A stretch of 64,000 nucleotides of DNA from Azorhizobium caulinodans ORS 571 (GCF_000010525.1 NC_009937.1:2919501-2983500), one strand, 5' to 3'; counted from the first letter of the stretch, positions 53,793 through 64,000 are shown. A program made the numbers and translations. Notes: generated by a model from the sequence alone, not told the origin.

Positions 53793-56700
53793 ATGTCGGC
53801 GCGGATTGCGGAAACCATGTTTCGTTCGCAGGGTGAGTCGTTCCGGCAGCCCCTGCTCCGCAAGCGCCTCTTGCGCTCCTCAGCGCTGATTCCCTTCCTC
53901 GCCCTTGTCCTTCTGGCGCCGCCCGCATTCGCAGGTGGCGGCGGCAACGGCGGAGGCAACAGCGGATCCCCCGGGGGACTCGACAATTATGATGCCGGTG
54001 GTACCGGCGGAACAGGCACCGCTGCGACGTCCATCGGTAGCGGTGGCGGTGCTGGCGGTGGTGGCGCTGGCCTCACCGGGGGCGCTGGCGGCGCCGCCAA
54101 CGGCACGAACGGTGCCGGTGGCGCCGGCGGCACTCACGCTTATGTGGGCAGCGGTAGTGGTGTCACGAACAGCCTGACCGGTGGCAACGGCGCGGCGGGC
54201 TCATCCGGCAGCAACAATGGCGGTGGCGGCGGTGCCGGCGGCACGGCGGTGGTCATCACCGGCAATAGCTCAGGCGTGCTCAACTGGTCTTCGGCCACTT
54301 TCACCCTCACCGGCGGTGTGGGTGGCGCCGGCGGCTCCGGCTCCTCGGCGCAGAATGGCGGCGAAGGCGGGACGGGTGGCGACGGCCTCTACTTTGGCCA
54401 GGATATCACCTTCACCTCTTCAAACAGTCTGCTCATCACCGGCGGACAGGGCGGCGCGGGCAGCAATGGCAGGGCTGGCGGCAACGGCATCGAGTTCGCA
54501 ACCGGCACGAATAGTCGCGCAACCATCAATGGCCAGGTGCAGGGCGGAGCTGGCGGCACCTCAACCAAGACGAACAGCAATACCGGCAATGGCGGTAACG
54601 GCATTCTAGCGGACACGCTGGACCTGACGCTGAATGCAATGGTGAGCGGTGGCGCCGGGTCATCTGGTGCGGGGGACGTCGGAGGCGGCGCCGGGGGTGA
54701 TGGTATTTCTGCCCTCGCATTCACCGGCATGATCAATGCGGCGGTCACGGGCGGCACCGGCGGCAGCACCGGCGCCAGCTCGTCGGCGTCGGCTGGCAGC
54801 GGCGGCTATGGCCTGAGGTTGAATGGAGCCAGTACCGTTACTGTCAATGCCAATGTGACCGGCGGTAATTCCGGGGCCGCCAGCGTCAGCGGCGGCTACG
54901 GCGGCATTGGTATCTACGCCACTCCGTCTTTGTCGCTGACGATCCAGAACAACGCCATCGTTCGGGGCGGCGATGCTGGCGCCGTCACGGGCAGCGCCTA
55001 CACGACGGGTGGCTCCGGTATCTACCTGGATTATGCCACCTCGGACATCACGCTGCTGTCCGGACAGGTTATCGGCGGCAATGCATCGGGCAGCGACAGT
55101 GCTGCGACGGGCGGCTACGGGATCGAGAGCCACGGTGCGCCGTCCGTCACCATCACCCTGGGCGCCGGGAGCACGATTTCCGGTGGCCTCGGTGGCAACG
55201 GAATGTCGGACCGGTCGGCGCGGGCCAACGCGATCTTCATTGAGAATTTCGATGGTACGCCCGCCACCAACACGCTGGTACTCCTCGGAAGCGGGGGCAC
55301 GTCGGGCTCGACCTATGCGACCATCATCGGAGACGTGGTAGCGACCCCGGCGGATAGCACCACCAACAAGATGACGTTCGGCGGCGCTGGCGGCGTGTTC
55401 GATGTCGGCCAGATCGATCTGGGCGCCGGCTCCTCGGCCGCCACGATCTTCCGTGGTTTCACCGAATTTACCGTTGACACCACCGGCACCTGGATCATGA
55501 CCGGCGCGTCGACCACTGGCGGGACCGCCTTGCCCGCGACCTGGACCGTCGCCGCCGGCACCCTTCAGCTCGGCAATGCGAGCACAGCCGGAACCCTGCT
55601 CGGCTCGGTGGGTGTCAACAGCGGCGGCACTCTGGCCAATGGCGGGCGAACGGCGACCGTCACCAACGGGGTCACCGTGACGAGCGGTGCCACTCTCTCC
55701 CTGACAGCGGTGAGTGGCGGGCCTGCTCTCAGCATCACCAGCGGCAATCTTAACCTCAATACCGGCAGCACGCTCACCATCACCCTCGGTGCGCCGACGA
55801 CCCAGTCCCTGATATCCGTGGCGGCAGGGTCCGCTGTGCTTGGCAGCACCCTGAACATCACCGACGCCGGCACCATGGCGGCGGGGAGCTATACACTCCT
55901 CAGCTATTCGGGCACGCTTTCGGGTCCCGGGCTGACGCTGGGCACCACGCCGTCGGCGTTCCAGTTCAGCGTCGATACGTCCAGCACCGCAGGTCAGGTG
56001 CTGTTGCTGGTCACCGGTGGTGCGCCGACCGTCATTTACTGGAACGGCAGCACCACTGGCGGCAGCTCGGGCCCGGTCGCGGGCGGAACCGGCACCTGGA
56101 CGGCCGCTTCGAGCGGCGTAACCAACTGGACCAACTCTGCCGGCACCTCCCGCGTGGTGTCGGACCCGTCCCTGACCGCCATATTTGCGGGCACCGCCGG
56201 GACGGTGACGGTAAGCGCCGCATCCGGCGCCGTTTCCGCCAAGGGGCTGGAGTTCGACACGTCGGGCTACACGATCACCGGCAGCGAGCTGACGCTGGTG
56301 AACGGCTCCACCATGCCGCAGGTGAATGTTGTCGGGAGCAGCGCTTCGGCCACCATTTCCGCGCCGCTGGCGGGCAGCAACGGCCTGGAAAAGATCGGCG
56401 ACGGTGCACTGAGCCTTTACGGTGCCAATACCTATACGGGCAACACGACCATTACGGCCGGTACGCTCACGGTCGGTGGGGCCGGCTCTCTCGGCAGCGG
56501 CACCTATGCCGGCAACATCTCCATCGCTTCCGGCACCAGCTTCAACTACGCATCCTCGGCGGCGCAGACCCTGTCGGGCAACATTTCCGGCGACGGCGAC
56601 CTGACCGTTGGCGGGACCGGATCGCTGACCCTCTCCGGCAATAACACCTACACGGGCGGGACCACCAACCTCAACGGCGCCCTGGTCGCTTCCGGCGGGT

Positions 56701-59700
56701 CCGCCATTGGTGATACCAGCGCAGTGCTCATGGGCAATTCCGCGAGCCTCACGATCTCGGCGGCGGAAACCATCGGCTCGCTGGCAGGTGCCGGAACGGT
56801 GGCGATTTCTGGCCAGCTGACGCTGGGCGGCATAAACACATCCACCACCTATTCCGGCGTGATCTCCGGTGCCGGCGGCCTGACCAAGACCGGCACCGGC
56901 ACGCTGACGCTCGGCGGCGCGAACACGTTCACGGGGGCGCTCAACCTTGAGAGCGGCACCCTGCTGGTGAACACGACGGGATCGATCGCCTCGGCTTCCT
57001 CCGTCAATCTCAGCGCCGGCACGCAACTGACCCTCAGTGGCGGCGGCAGCAAGAGCATCAAGATGCTCAATGACGGGGTCGGAGGGACCGGCACCGCATA
57101 TCTGCAGTTGGGCACGACCGCACTCACCATCGGTCTTGGGGACGGTAGCGGCACATTCTCCGGTGCGATCACCGGAAGCGGGAGCCTCACCAAGGTAGGA
57201 ACCGGCACGCTCACGCTGGCTGGGGCCAACACCTTCACCGGCGGCCTTCAGATTTCCGGCGGCACGGTGACCGTGACCGGTGGATCTGCCATCGCCAACA
57301 CCGCCAACGTGACCGTGGGGACCGGTGCCACCCTTACGCTGCAGGCCTCCGAGACCATCGGCGCGCTGAGCGGCGCTGGCAGCGTGACCGCGACGGGCGG
57401 CAGCCGTGTCCTCACCGCCGGCGGGAACAACACCAGCACCACCTTCTCCGGCACTCTGTCTGCCTCCGGAGGAAACAGCATCGGCCTGGTCAAGACCGGG
57501 ACGGGCACCTTTACCCTGACGGGCGCCAGCAGCTACGCCGGCGGCACCACCATTTCCGCCGGCACGCTCCAGATCGGCGACGGGGGTACCACCGGTTCGA
57601 TCACGGGCAACATCACCAACAATGCCGCGCTGATCTTCAATCGCTCCGACGACCTCACCTATTCGGGGGGCATTTCCGGCACGGGCACCCTGCAGAAGGC
57701 AGGGAGCGGCAAGCTCACGCTGACCGGCAACAACTCAATGACCGGGCTCACCACCGTTTCAGCCGGCACGCTGGCGCTCACGGGCGGGATGGCCGGCAGT
57801 GTCACCGTCAATTCCGGCGCCACCTTCGCCAGCACAAGCACCGGCCTCATCGGCGGCACGCTCACCATCGAGAACGGCGCCACGCTGACGGCCACGAGCG
57901 GCAACCTGTTTACCGTCGCGGGGCTGTCGCTCGCGTCCGGCTCAATCATCAATTTAACGGCCAACACTCCCACGACCACTGCGGCGGTGAGCGTCACCGG
58001 CGGCCTCGTGCTCGGGGGCACGCTGAACGTCAGCGCAGGCACCGGCTTTGGCAGCGGCACCTATCGCGTCATCACCTATGGCGGCGCCCTCACCAATAAC
58101 GGCCTGGCGCTGGGCAGCACCTCCTCGGACAGCCTGTACTATCTCAACACTGCCACCATCGGCCAGGTGAACCTGCTCGTTGCGGTCGGGCAGTGGTGGA
58201 ACGGGGCGGTGACGACCGCCGGCGGTTCCTCCGTGGCGGGCGGGAACGGGACGTGGGATGTGGCAGCCGCCACCACCAACTGGACCAACACGACCGGCTC
58301 CAGCGCCGACGCGTGGGGGCAGGGCGGACTGGCGCTGTTCGGCGGCGCCGCGGGCACCGTGACCGTGAGCGGCCCCACCGCCCCGCAAGTGGCGGGCCTG
58401 CGGTTCCTCACCGATGGCTACACCGTCACCGGCGGCCAGATTGGCCTTTCTGCCTTCGCCACGGGAGCGACACCCGCCATTCTGGTGGACACCGGCCTGT
58501 CGGCCACGATCGCCTCACAGCTCACCGGCAGTGACGGGCTTGAAAAGACCGGCGCCGGCACGCTCATCCTGACCGGCACATCGAGCATCACGGGCGGCAC
58601 GACCATCACCGCCGGCACGCTTCAGATCGGCAACGGCGGCAGTACCGGCTCGGTGGCCGGCAACATCGTCAACAATGCTGCGCTGGTCTTCAACCTGTCC
58701 AGCGATACCACCTATGCGGGCAGCATTTCCGGTGCCGGCACGTTGGAGAAGACAGGCACCGGCACCCTGACCCTCTCCGGCTCCAACGCGACGACCGGGC
58801 TGACGACCGTCTCGGCTGGCACGCTCGCCCTCACGGGAAGCCTCGCGGGGAGTGTCAACGTTGCATCCGGCGCCACGCTGCGCGGCAGCACCACCGGGAT
58901 TGTCGGCGGAACCGTCACCATTGCGAACGGCGGCACGCTGGCCGTGGCGAGCGGCAACCTGTTTACCGCCGGCGCTCTGAGCCTCGGCTCCGCCTCGACG
59001 CTCGCGTTTACCGCCGGCACGCCCACCACCACGGCAGCGGTGGGACTGGGCGGCAGCCTGACGCTGGATGGCACGCTCAACATCACGGCGGGGAACGGCT
59101 TTTCCACCGGCACTTATCGCCTGATCAATTATGGCAGCAGCTTCACCGATAACGGCCTTGCCATCGGAACGGCGCCCACCCACAGCCTCTACAGGATTGA
59201 CACCGCCACCCTTGGGCAGGTGAACCTCGTGGTCGCGGCCGGTCAGTGGTGGAACGGCACCACGACCACCGCCGGGGGCTCCGCCGTGGTCGGCGGCAGT
59301 GGCACGTGGAACGTCGCCGCAGGCACCACCAACTGGACCAACACGGATGGCTCCAGCGCGGATGCCTGGGGCCAAGGTGGCCTCGCGGTGTTCGGCGGCA
59401 CCGCTGGCACCGTCACCCTGAGCGGAGGCACCTCGCCCCAGGTGGCGGGCCTCGAATTCATGGTGTCCGGTTATACCGTCACGGGCGGATCGATCGGTCT
59501 TTCCGCCTTCTCGGCCGGCACCAAGCCCGCGATCTATGTGGAGAGCGGTGCCTCGGCCACCATCGCATCGAACCTCACCGGCACGGACGGACTGTCCAAG
59601 ACCGGCGCCGGCACCCTGATCTTCTCGGGGGTGGGCACCTATACGGGCGGGACGAGCATCGCGGCGGGTACGCTCCAGATCGGCAATGGCGGCAGCACCG

Positions 59701-62700
59701 GCTCGGTGGCCGGCAACATCGCGGATGACGGCGCCCTCGTCTTCAACCGTTCCAACGACCTGACCTTCGCAGCCGTGGTGTCCGGCAGCGGCTCTGTCAC
59801 CCAGGCCGGCAGCGGCGGGCTGATCCTGACGGGCGCGAACACCTATACGGGCGGAACCACCGTCTCTTCCGGCACGCTGCAGATCGGCGCTGGCGGCACG
59901 ACCGGCTCCATCGTCGGCGCCATCGCCAATAGTGGAACGGTGGCCTTCAACCGCTCCGACGATATCGTCGCCAGCGGCGCGATCACGGGCAGCGGCAGCC
60001 TGGTGCAGATGGGCTCCGGCAAGCTCACGCTCACCGGATCGAACAGCGCGGCGGGCGGGACGTCGGTTGCCGGCGGAACGCTGGAAATCCTTAGTGGTGC
60101 GACGCTGGCGAGCAACGTCGTGGTCGGGTCCGGCGCCACGCTGCAGGGCGAGACCGGCGGCACCGCCGGCGCCGTGCTGAACGGCGCGGTAACCGTGCAG
60201 AATGGAGGCACGATCCGTGCCGCGGCCACCGGCACGCCCGGTCTCTATGGCCTCTCCATGAGCGGGCTTACGCTGTCGAATAGCGCCAATATCAATGTGA
60301 ATCTCGGTGCCAACACGGGCGTCGCGGTGTTGCAGGCCACCAACCTCACGCTGGATGGCGTGCTGAACATCAGCAATACCGGCAGCATGGCGCTCGGCGT
60401 GTATCGCCTGATCGACTACACGACCTTGGTCGCGGACAACGGGCTCGCTATCGGCACCGTGCCGTCGCAATTTGCTTATAGCGTGGACGTGGTCCCGAAC
60501 CACGTGAACCTGTCCGTCCTCAACGGCAGCCTGCGGTACTGGAACGGCACCACCACAACGCCGGACGGGACGGTCCATGGCGGCAGCGGCACCTGGTCGT
60601 CCAGTGTCTCTCCGGCCAATTGGCTGACGGCTGGGCTCAACCAGTCGGTTCCGTGGAACAGCGAGTTCGCGGTATTCTCCGGCACCCCCGGAAATGTGAG
60701 CGTCTCGGGAACGGTGTCCACCACGGGCATGCAGTTCATGGTGGATGGTTATTCGCTGGGGGCGGGCACCATTGTGCTTGCCGCCACCAGCGGCCAGACG
60801 CAGGTCCGGGTGGGCGACGGCACCGGGCTCGGCGCCTCCTATGTGGCGACCCTAGGCTCGGTGATCGACGGCACCACGGGTCTTGAGAAGACGGACCTCG
60901 GCACCCTCATCCTGACCGGGACCAATACCTATACCGGCAACACCACCGTCTCGGCCGGCACGCTGCAGATTGGCAATGGCGGAAGCGCCGGCAGCATTCT
61001 CGGCGACGTCGCGGTCGCGTCCGGCGCGACGCTCGCCTTCAACCGCAGCGATGCGGTGAGTTTCGGTGGCGTGATCTCTGGGAATGGCGGCTTCACCCAG
61101 ACCGGATCGGGCACTCTCACCCTCACGGGGAACAACACCTATACGGGCACCACGACCATCTCCGGCGGCACGCTGCAGGTGGGCGATGGCGGCACCTCCG
61201 GCACGCTGGCCGGCACGGTGGTGAACAATGCCGCGCTCGTCTTCAACCGCTCCGACGCGACGAGCTTCGCTGGCGCCATCTCCGGCACCGGCACGCTGAC
61301 CAAGCAGGGCGCGGGCGCACTCACCCTGTCGGGCAGCAACAGCTTCACGGGCGCCACCACCGTTGCGGGCGGCACGCTGGCGATCAGCGGCGGCGCTTCG
61401 CTGGCGGACGGCGCGCGCCTCACCGTGGCCTCGGCCGCCACGCTCTCGCTCCTGGACGCGAACGAGACCGTGGGATCGCTCGCCGGCGCGGGCACCGTCG
61501 CGCTGGGCAGCCAGACCCTGACGGCCGGTGGCGACAATACCAGCTCCACCTTCACCGGCACCCTCAGCGGCACCGGCGGCCTCACCAAGGTCGGGACGGG
61601 CACGCTGACGCTCGGCGGCACCAACAGCTATAGCGGCCAGACGACGGTTTCTGCCGGGACACTGGTTGCGCAGGGCAACGCCGCGCTTGCGGACGGCACC
61701 GCCGTCTCGGTGGCGAGCGGGGCTACCCTCGACCTGCAGATGACCGGGACGAAGATCCTCGGCGGGTTGAGCGGCGCGGGCAATGTGCAGCTGAATGCCA
61801 CCACGCTGTCCGTCGGCGGGGACAACAGCTCCACCACCTATTCGGGCGTGCTGAGCGGCACGGGCGGGCTGACGAAGACCGGCACGGGCACACTGACCCT
61901 GAGTGGCACGAACACCTTCACGGGCACCGCGCAGATCAGCTCCGGCGCCCTGGCGCTGATGGGAAGCGTCGGCGGCGATGTCAGCGTGGCGGCCGCTGCC
62001 ACCCTGTCGGGCACCGGGAGCGTGAGCGGGACGGTCAATGTCCTCTCCGGCGGCACGCTATCGGGCACGCAGCCCACGGGCCTGACCATGGGTGGGCTCA
62101 CCCTGGCGTCGGGTGCGAACATGAACGTGACGCTGGGTGCGCCTTCGGGGAGCGGCCTGTTCACGGTGAACGGCAACGTGACGCTGGACGGCACGCTGAA
62201 CGTGACCCAGGCGCCGGGCTTCGGCATCGGCATCTATCGCCTCGCGAGCTATACCGGCACCCTCACGGACAACGGCCTCGATGTGGGCGCCCTCTCCGGC
62301 GGTCTGCTCGGCGGCGTGCAGACAGCGGTGGCGGGGCAGGTGAACCTGCTGGTGGAATCGCCCAACAATGCCCTGCTGTTCTGGAACGGCGCGAACACCA
62401 CGCCGACCGGGAGCATCGTGGGCGGCGCGGGCACGTGGACAGCGTCGAACCAGACCAACTGGATCAACGGTTCCGGCACCATCGCGCAGAACTGGAACGG
62501 TAGTTTTGCGGTGTTCCAGGGCACGGCGGGCGCCGTGGACGTGGACGCGAGCAACGGCCCGGTGTCGGCCTCGGGGATGCAGTTCGCGACCAGCGGCTAT
62601 ATCGTCTCGGGAGCCCCCATCGTGCTCACCGGCAGCGGCCCGGCGACGCTGCGGGTCGGCGACGGCACCGGCGCGGGTGCGGCGATGACCGCCACCATCG

Positions 62701-64000
62701 CCAGCGCGCTGACCGGTACCACCGGGATCGTCAAGACGGATCTTGGCACCCTCATCCTGTCCGGCGCGAATACCTACACGGGTGGGACCACCATCTCCGC
62801 CGGCACGCTGCAGATCGGCGCCGGCGCCACTACGGGCTCCATCCTGGGCGATGTGGTGAACAATGCCGCGCTCGTCTTCAACCGCTCGGACGCCACGAGC
62901 TTCGCGGGCGCGATCTCCGGCACCGGCACGCTGACCAAGCTGGGCAGCGGTGAACTGAGCCTCACGGGCACCAACACCTATTCCGGCGGCACCACGATCG
63001 GCGCGGGCACGCTCCGCGCTTCCTCGGCGCAGGCGCTCGGCTCCGGTGGGTTGACCATCAACCGGGGCGGCACCCTGCGGGGCAGCAGCAGCTTCACCTT
63101 TGGCAACAATGTGGTTCTCTCCAATGCGGGAACCGCGACGACCAACGCCGCCATCTCGGTGGATGCGGGCCAGACGGTGAATGTCTCCGGCGTAATCTCC
63201 GGCAGCGGCGCCCTCGACAAGACCGGCGGCGGCACGCTCGTCCTCACCGGCACGAACACCTATACGGGCACGACCACCATCTCCGCCGGCACGCTGCAGA
63301 TCGGCAATGGCGGCACGACCGGCTCGCTGCTGAGCAACATCGTCAACAATGCGAGCCTGGTGTTCAACCGGGCCGACACCTACACCTTCACCGGCTCCAT
63401 CACCGGCACGGGTAGCGTCACCTTCCTCGGGGGCGGCACCGTGCAGTTCTCCGCGCCCTATACCGGCGCGGTGGGCGTGGACGACAGCACGGTGAGGCTG
63501 GTCGCGGGGACGACCACCAGTTCGCCCTTCACGGTCAATAACGGCGGCGTTCTCGGTGGCACCGCGACCATCGGCGGCCTCACGGTCAATTCCGGCGGCA
63601 CGGCGTCGCCGGGCTATTCGCCCGGAACGCTTACCGTCAACGGCGCGGTGACGTTCAATGCCGGCTCCGTCTATGCGGTGGACCTGACGCCGGAAGGCGC
63701 CCACGACCTGATCATCGCCTCCGGCAATGTGACCCTGTCTTCCGGGGCCACCGTGGCGGTGAACGCAACCGCAGGCGTTTATCCGCGGTCCGGCCAGGTG
63801 ACGATTATCACCACCTCCGGCACGGTGATTGGCACGTTCGGCGCCGTGACGTCGAACTATGCCTTCCTGACGCCGTCGCTCACCTACGACCAGCAGAATG
63901 TCTATCTGAACTACGTTTACAACGGCATCCGGTTCTCCGATTACGCGCGGACGCCGAACCAGGCCAATGTGGCCGTGGCGGCGCAGGCGCTGGGGGATGC
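53793..64000 (+). CDS. Giant autotransporter adhesin-like protein (5' part, runs off the window)
   Basis: One open frame runs from ATG 53793 to the window edge, at least 3,402 codons. A basic N-terminus and hydrophobic core (ALIPFLALVLLAPPAFA, cleavage likely after residue 47) form an export signal. A glycine-rich region (about 48-480) follows. Then come many autotransporter-associated beta-strand repeats of the type GTGTLTLTGxNTYTGGTT followed by GTLQIGNGG, alternating with five WNG/GTW/NWTN modules. The last residues (YARTPNQANVAVAAQAL) are the usual junction to the outer-membrane barrel, which must lie beyond the window. It probably makes a long surface beta-helix for adhesion. The ATG follows GGGTGGGGATT. 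Confidence 0.9.
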   Translation, partial: MSARIAETMFRSQGESFRQPLLRKRLLRSSALIPFLALVLLAPPAFAGGGGNGGGNSGSPGGLDNYDAGGTGGTGTAATSIGSGGGAGGGGAGLTGGAGGAANGTNGAGGAGGTHAYVGSGSGVTNSLTGGNGAAGSSGSNNGGGGGAGGTAVVITGNSSGVLNWSSATFTLTGGVGGAGGSGSSAQNGGEGGTGGDGLYFGQDITFTSSNSLLITGGQGGAGSNGRAGGNGIEFATGTNSRATINGQVQGGAGGTSTKTNSNTGNGGNGILADTLDLTLNAMVSGGAGSSGAGDVGGGAGGDGISALAFTGMINAAVTGGTGGSTGASSSASAGSGGYGLRLNGASTVTVNANVTGGNSGAASVSGGYGGIGIYATPSLSLTIQNNAIVRGGDAGAVTGSAYTTGGSGIYLDYATSDITLLSGQVIGGNASGSDSAATGGYGIESHGAPSVTITLGAGSTISGGLGGNGMSDRSARANAIFIENFDGTPATNTLVLLGSGGTSGSTYATIIGDVVATPADSTTNKMTFGGAGGVFDVGQIDLGAGSSAATIFRGFTEFTVDTTGTWIMTGASTTGGTALPATWTVAAGTLQLGNASTAGTLLGSVGVNSGGTLANGGRTATVTNGVTVTSGATLSLTAVSGGPALSITSGNLNLNTGSTLTITLGAPTTQSLISVAAGSAVLGSTLNITDAGTMAAGSYTLLSYSGTLSGPGLTLGTTPSAFQFSVDTSSTAGQVLLLVTGGAPTVIYWNGSTTGGSSGPVAGGTGTWTAASSGVTNWTNSAGTSRVVSDPSLTAIFAGTAGTVTVSAASGAVSAKGLEFDTSGYTITGSELTLVNGSTMPQVNVVGSSASATISAPLAGSNGLEKIGDGALSLYGANTYTGNTTITAGTLTVGGAGSLGSGTYAGNISIASGTSFNYASSAAQTLSGNISGDGDLTVGGTGSLTLSGNNTYTGGTTNLNGALVASGGSAIGDTSAVLMGNSASLTISAAETIGSLAGAGTVAISGQLTLGGINTSTTYSGVISGAGGLTKTGTGTLTLGGANTFTGALNLESGTLLVNTTGSIASASSVNLSAGTQLTLSGGGSKSIKMLNDGVGGTGTAYLQLGTTALTIGLGDGSGTFSGAITGSGSLTKVGTGTLTLAGANTFTGGLQISGGTVTVTGGSAIANTANVTVGTGATLTLQASETIGALSGAGSVTATGGSRVLTAGGNNTSTTFSGTLSASGGNSIGLVKTGTGTFTLTGASSYAGGTTISAGTLQIGDGGTTGSITGNITNNAALIFNRSDDLTYSGGISGTGTLQKAGSGKLTLTGNNSMTGLTTVSAGTLALTGGMAGSVTVNSGATFASTSTGLIGGTLTIENGATLTATSGNLFTVAGLSLASGSIINLTANTPTTTAAVSVTGGLVLGGTLNVSAGTGFGSGTYRVITYGGALTNNGLALGSTSSDSLYYLNTATIGQVNLLVAVGQWWNGAVTTAGGSSVAGGNGTWDVAAATTNWTNTTGSSADAWGQGGLALFGGAAGTVTVSGPTAPQVAGLRFLTDGYTVTGGQIGLSAFATGATPAILVDTGLSATIASQLTGSDGLEKTGAGTLILTGTSSITGGTTITAGTLQIGNGGSTGSVAGNIVNNAALVFNLSSDTTYAGSISGAGTLEKTGTGTLTLSGSNATTGLTTVSAGTLALTGSLAGSVNVASGATLRGSTTGIVGGTVTIANGGTLAVASGNLFTAGALSLGSASTLAFTAGTPTTTAAVGLGGSLTLDGTLNITAGNGFSTGTYRLINYGSSFTDNGLAIGTAPTHSLYRIDTATLGQVNLVVAAGQWWNGTTTTAGGSAVVGGSGTWNVAAGTTNWTNTDGSSADAWGQGGLAVFGGTAGTVTLSGGTSPQVAGLEFMVSGYTVTGGSIGLSAFSAGTKPAIYVESGASATIASNLTGTDGLSKTGAGTLIFSGVGTYTGGTSIAAGTLQIGNGGSTGSVAGNIADDGALVFNRSNDLTFAAVVSGSGSVTQAGSGGLILTGANTYTGGTTVSSGTLQIGAGGTTGSIVGAIANSGTVAFNRSDDIVASGAITGSGSLVQMGSGKLTLTGSNSAAGGTSVAGGTLEILSGATLASNVVVGSGATLQGETGGTAGAVLNGAVTVQNGGTIRAAATGTPGLYGLSMSGLTLSNSANINVNLGANTGVAVLQATNLTLDGVLNISNTGSMALGVYRLIDYTTLVADNGLAIGTVPSQFAYSVDVVPNHVNLSVLNGSLRYWNGTTTTPDGTVHGGSGTWSSSVSPANWLTAGLNQSVPWNSEFAVFSGTPGNVSVSGTVSTTGMQFMVDGYSLGAGTIVLAATSGQTQVRVGDGTGLGASYVATLGSVIDGTTGLEKTDLGTLILTGTNTYTGNTTVSAGTLQIGNGGSAGSILGDVAVASGATLAFNRSDAVSFGGVISGNGGFTQTGSGTLTLTGNNTYTGTTTISGGTLQVGDGGTSGTLAGTVVNNAALVFNRSDATSFAGAISGTGTLTKQGAGALTLSGSNSFTGATTVAGGTLAISGGASLADGARLTVASAATLSLLDANETVGSLAGAGTVALGSQTLTAGGDNTSSTFTGTLSGTGGLTKVGTGTLTLGGTNSYSGQTTVSAGTLVAQGNAALADGTAVSVASGATLDLQMTGTKILGGLSGAGNVQLNATTLSVGGDNSSTTYSGVLSGTGGLTKTGTGTLTLSGTNTFTGTAQISSGALALMGSVGGDVSVAAAATLSGTGSVSGTVNVLSGGTLSGTQPTGLTMGGLTLASGANMNVTLGAPSGSGLFTVNGNVTLDGTLNVTQAPGFGIGIYRLASYTGTLTDNGLDVGALSGGLLGGVQTAVAGQVNLLVESPNNALLFWNGANTTPTGSIVGGAGTWTASNQTNWINGSGTIAQNWNGSFAVFQGTAGAVDVDASNGPVSASGMQFATSGYIVSGAPIVLTGSGPATLRVGDGTGAGAAMTATIASALTGTTGIVKTDLGTLILSGANTYTGGTTISAGTLQIGAGATTGSILGDVVNNAALVFNRSDATSFAGAISGTGTLTKLGSGELSLTGTNTYSGGTTIGAGTLRASSAQALGSGGLTINRGGTLRGSSSFTFGNNVVLSNAGTATTNAAISVDAGQTVNVSGVISGSGALDKTGGGTLVLTGTNTYTGTTTISAGTLQIGNGGTTGSLLSNIVNNASLVFNRADTYTFTGSITGTGSVTFLGGGTVQFSAPYTGAVGVDDSTVRLVAGTTTSSPFTVNNGGVLGGTATIGGLTVNSGGTASPGYSPGTLTVNGAVTFNAGSVYAVDLTPEGAHDLIIASGNVTLSSGATVAVNATAGVYPRSGQVTIITTSGTVIGTFGAVTSNYAFLTPSLTYDQQNVYLNYVYNGIRFSDYARTPNQANVAVAAQALGD
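57588..59693 (+). repeat. Diverged 1,053-bp tandem duplication inside the autotransporter
   Basis: Two successive blocks of 351 codons align end to end with constant offset 1,053. Matching landmarks are TTVSAGTLALTG (about 57750 and 58803), NGLALG/NGLAIG (about 58098 and 59151) and QWWNG (about 58190 and 59243). The copies have diverged noticeably at nucleotide level. Outer boundaries are approximate. Confidence 0.75.

Noticed and set aside
53930-55300. Similarity of the glycine-rich start of the autotransporter to mycobacterial PE_PGRS proteins
   Set aside because: Only composition is shared. The signal peptide, beta-strand repeats and the junction to an outer-membrane barrel identify a Gram-negative autotransporter.
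56400-63400. Regularly spaced repeats that might suggest a CRISPR array
   Set aside because: The repeats are imperfect, variable in spacing and fully in frame with one protein; there are no identical short repeats with unique spacers.

Overview
The window is high-GC DNA that reads as an alphaproteobacterium, most likely of the Hyphomicrobiales. Three things point there: a type VI secretion cluster laid out like the rhizobial imp genes, a tRNA-His with an A discriminator and no encoded G at -1, and several solute-binding-protein transport loci. I cannot name the genus from sequence alone.

Positions 1-22292 hold a nearly complete type VI secretion system (T6SS), all on the plus strand: hcp, vgrG, an unrecognised 200-aa protein, an FHA protein (tagH), tssK, tssL with an OmpA-like tail, tssM, tssA, tssB, tssC, a second tssC-like gene (impD type), tagJ/impE, tssE, tssF, tssG and a SAM methyltransferase. 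Together these encode the tail tube and spike, sheath, baseplate and membrane complex. ClpV/TssH, TssJ and PAAR are not in the window and would have to lie to the left or elsewhere. Next come a TPP riboswitch with thiC, a strong terminator, and tRNA-His (24701-24777).

Positions 24861-34294 hold small metabolic genes and a divergent sugar-acid locus. On the minus strand are a cupin, RidA, an NAD-dependent 3-hydroxyacid dehydrogenase, a LacI regulator, a small alpha/beta-barrel protein and an idonate-type dehydrogenase. On the plus strand are a gluconate 5-dehydrogenase-type SDR, a polar amino-acid-type ABC transporter and a D-2-hydroxyacid dehydrogenase. A LacI/GntR-type palindrome sits in the divergent promoter. 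Positions 34332-35440 are a scar: a lactonase fragment, an IS1595-family transposase broken by an amber codon, and the frameshifted tail of an IS3-family transposase.

Positions 35496-52821 form an amide-catabolism island. It has a GntR/FCD regulator, five amidase-signature hydrolases, two very small AtzG/GatC-like proteins each directly in front of an amidase, two tandem Tat-type substrate-binding proteins, a complete Dpp/Opp-type ABC transporter and an AbrB-family membrane protein. In front of it lies a near-ideal sigma-54 promoter with an IHF consensus upstream and a GntR operator downstream, which suggests nitrogen-status control plus substrate induction. A decayed flavin monooxygenase follows. 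From 53793 to the window end is the open 5' part (at least 3,400 codons) of a giant autotransporter built from a glycine-rich N-terminus and beta-strand repeat supermodules. Its translocator barrel lies beyond the window.
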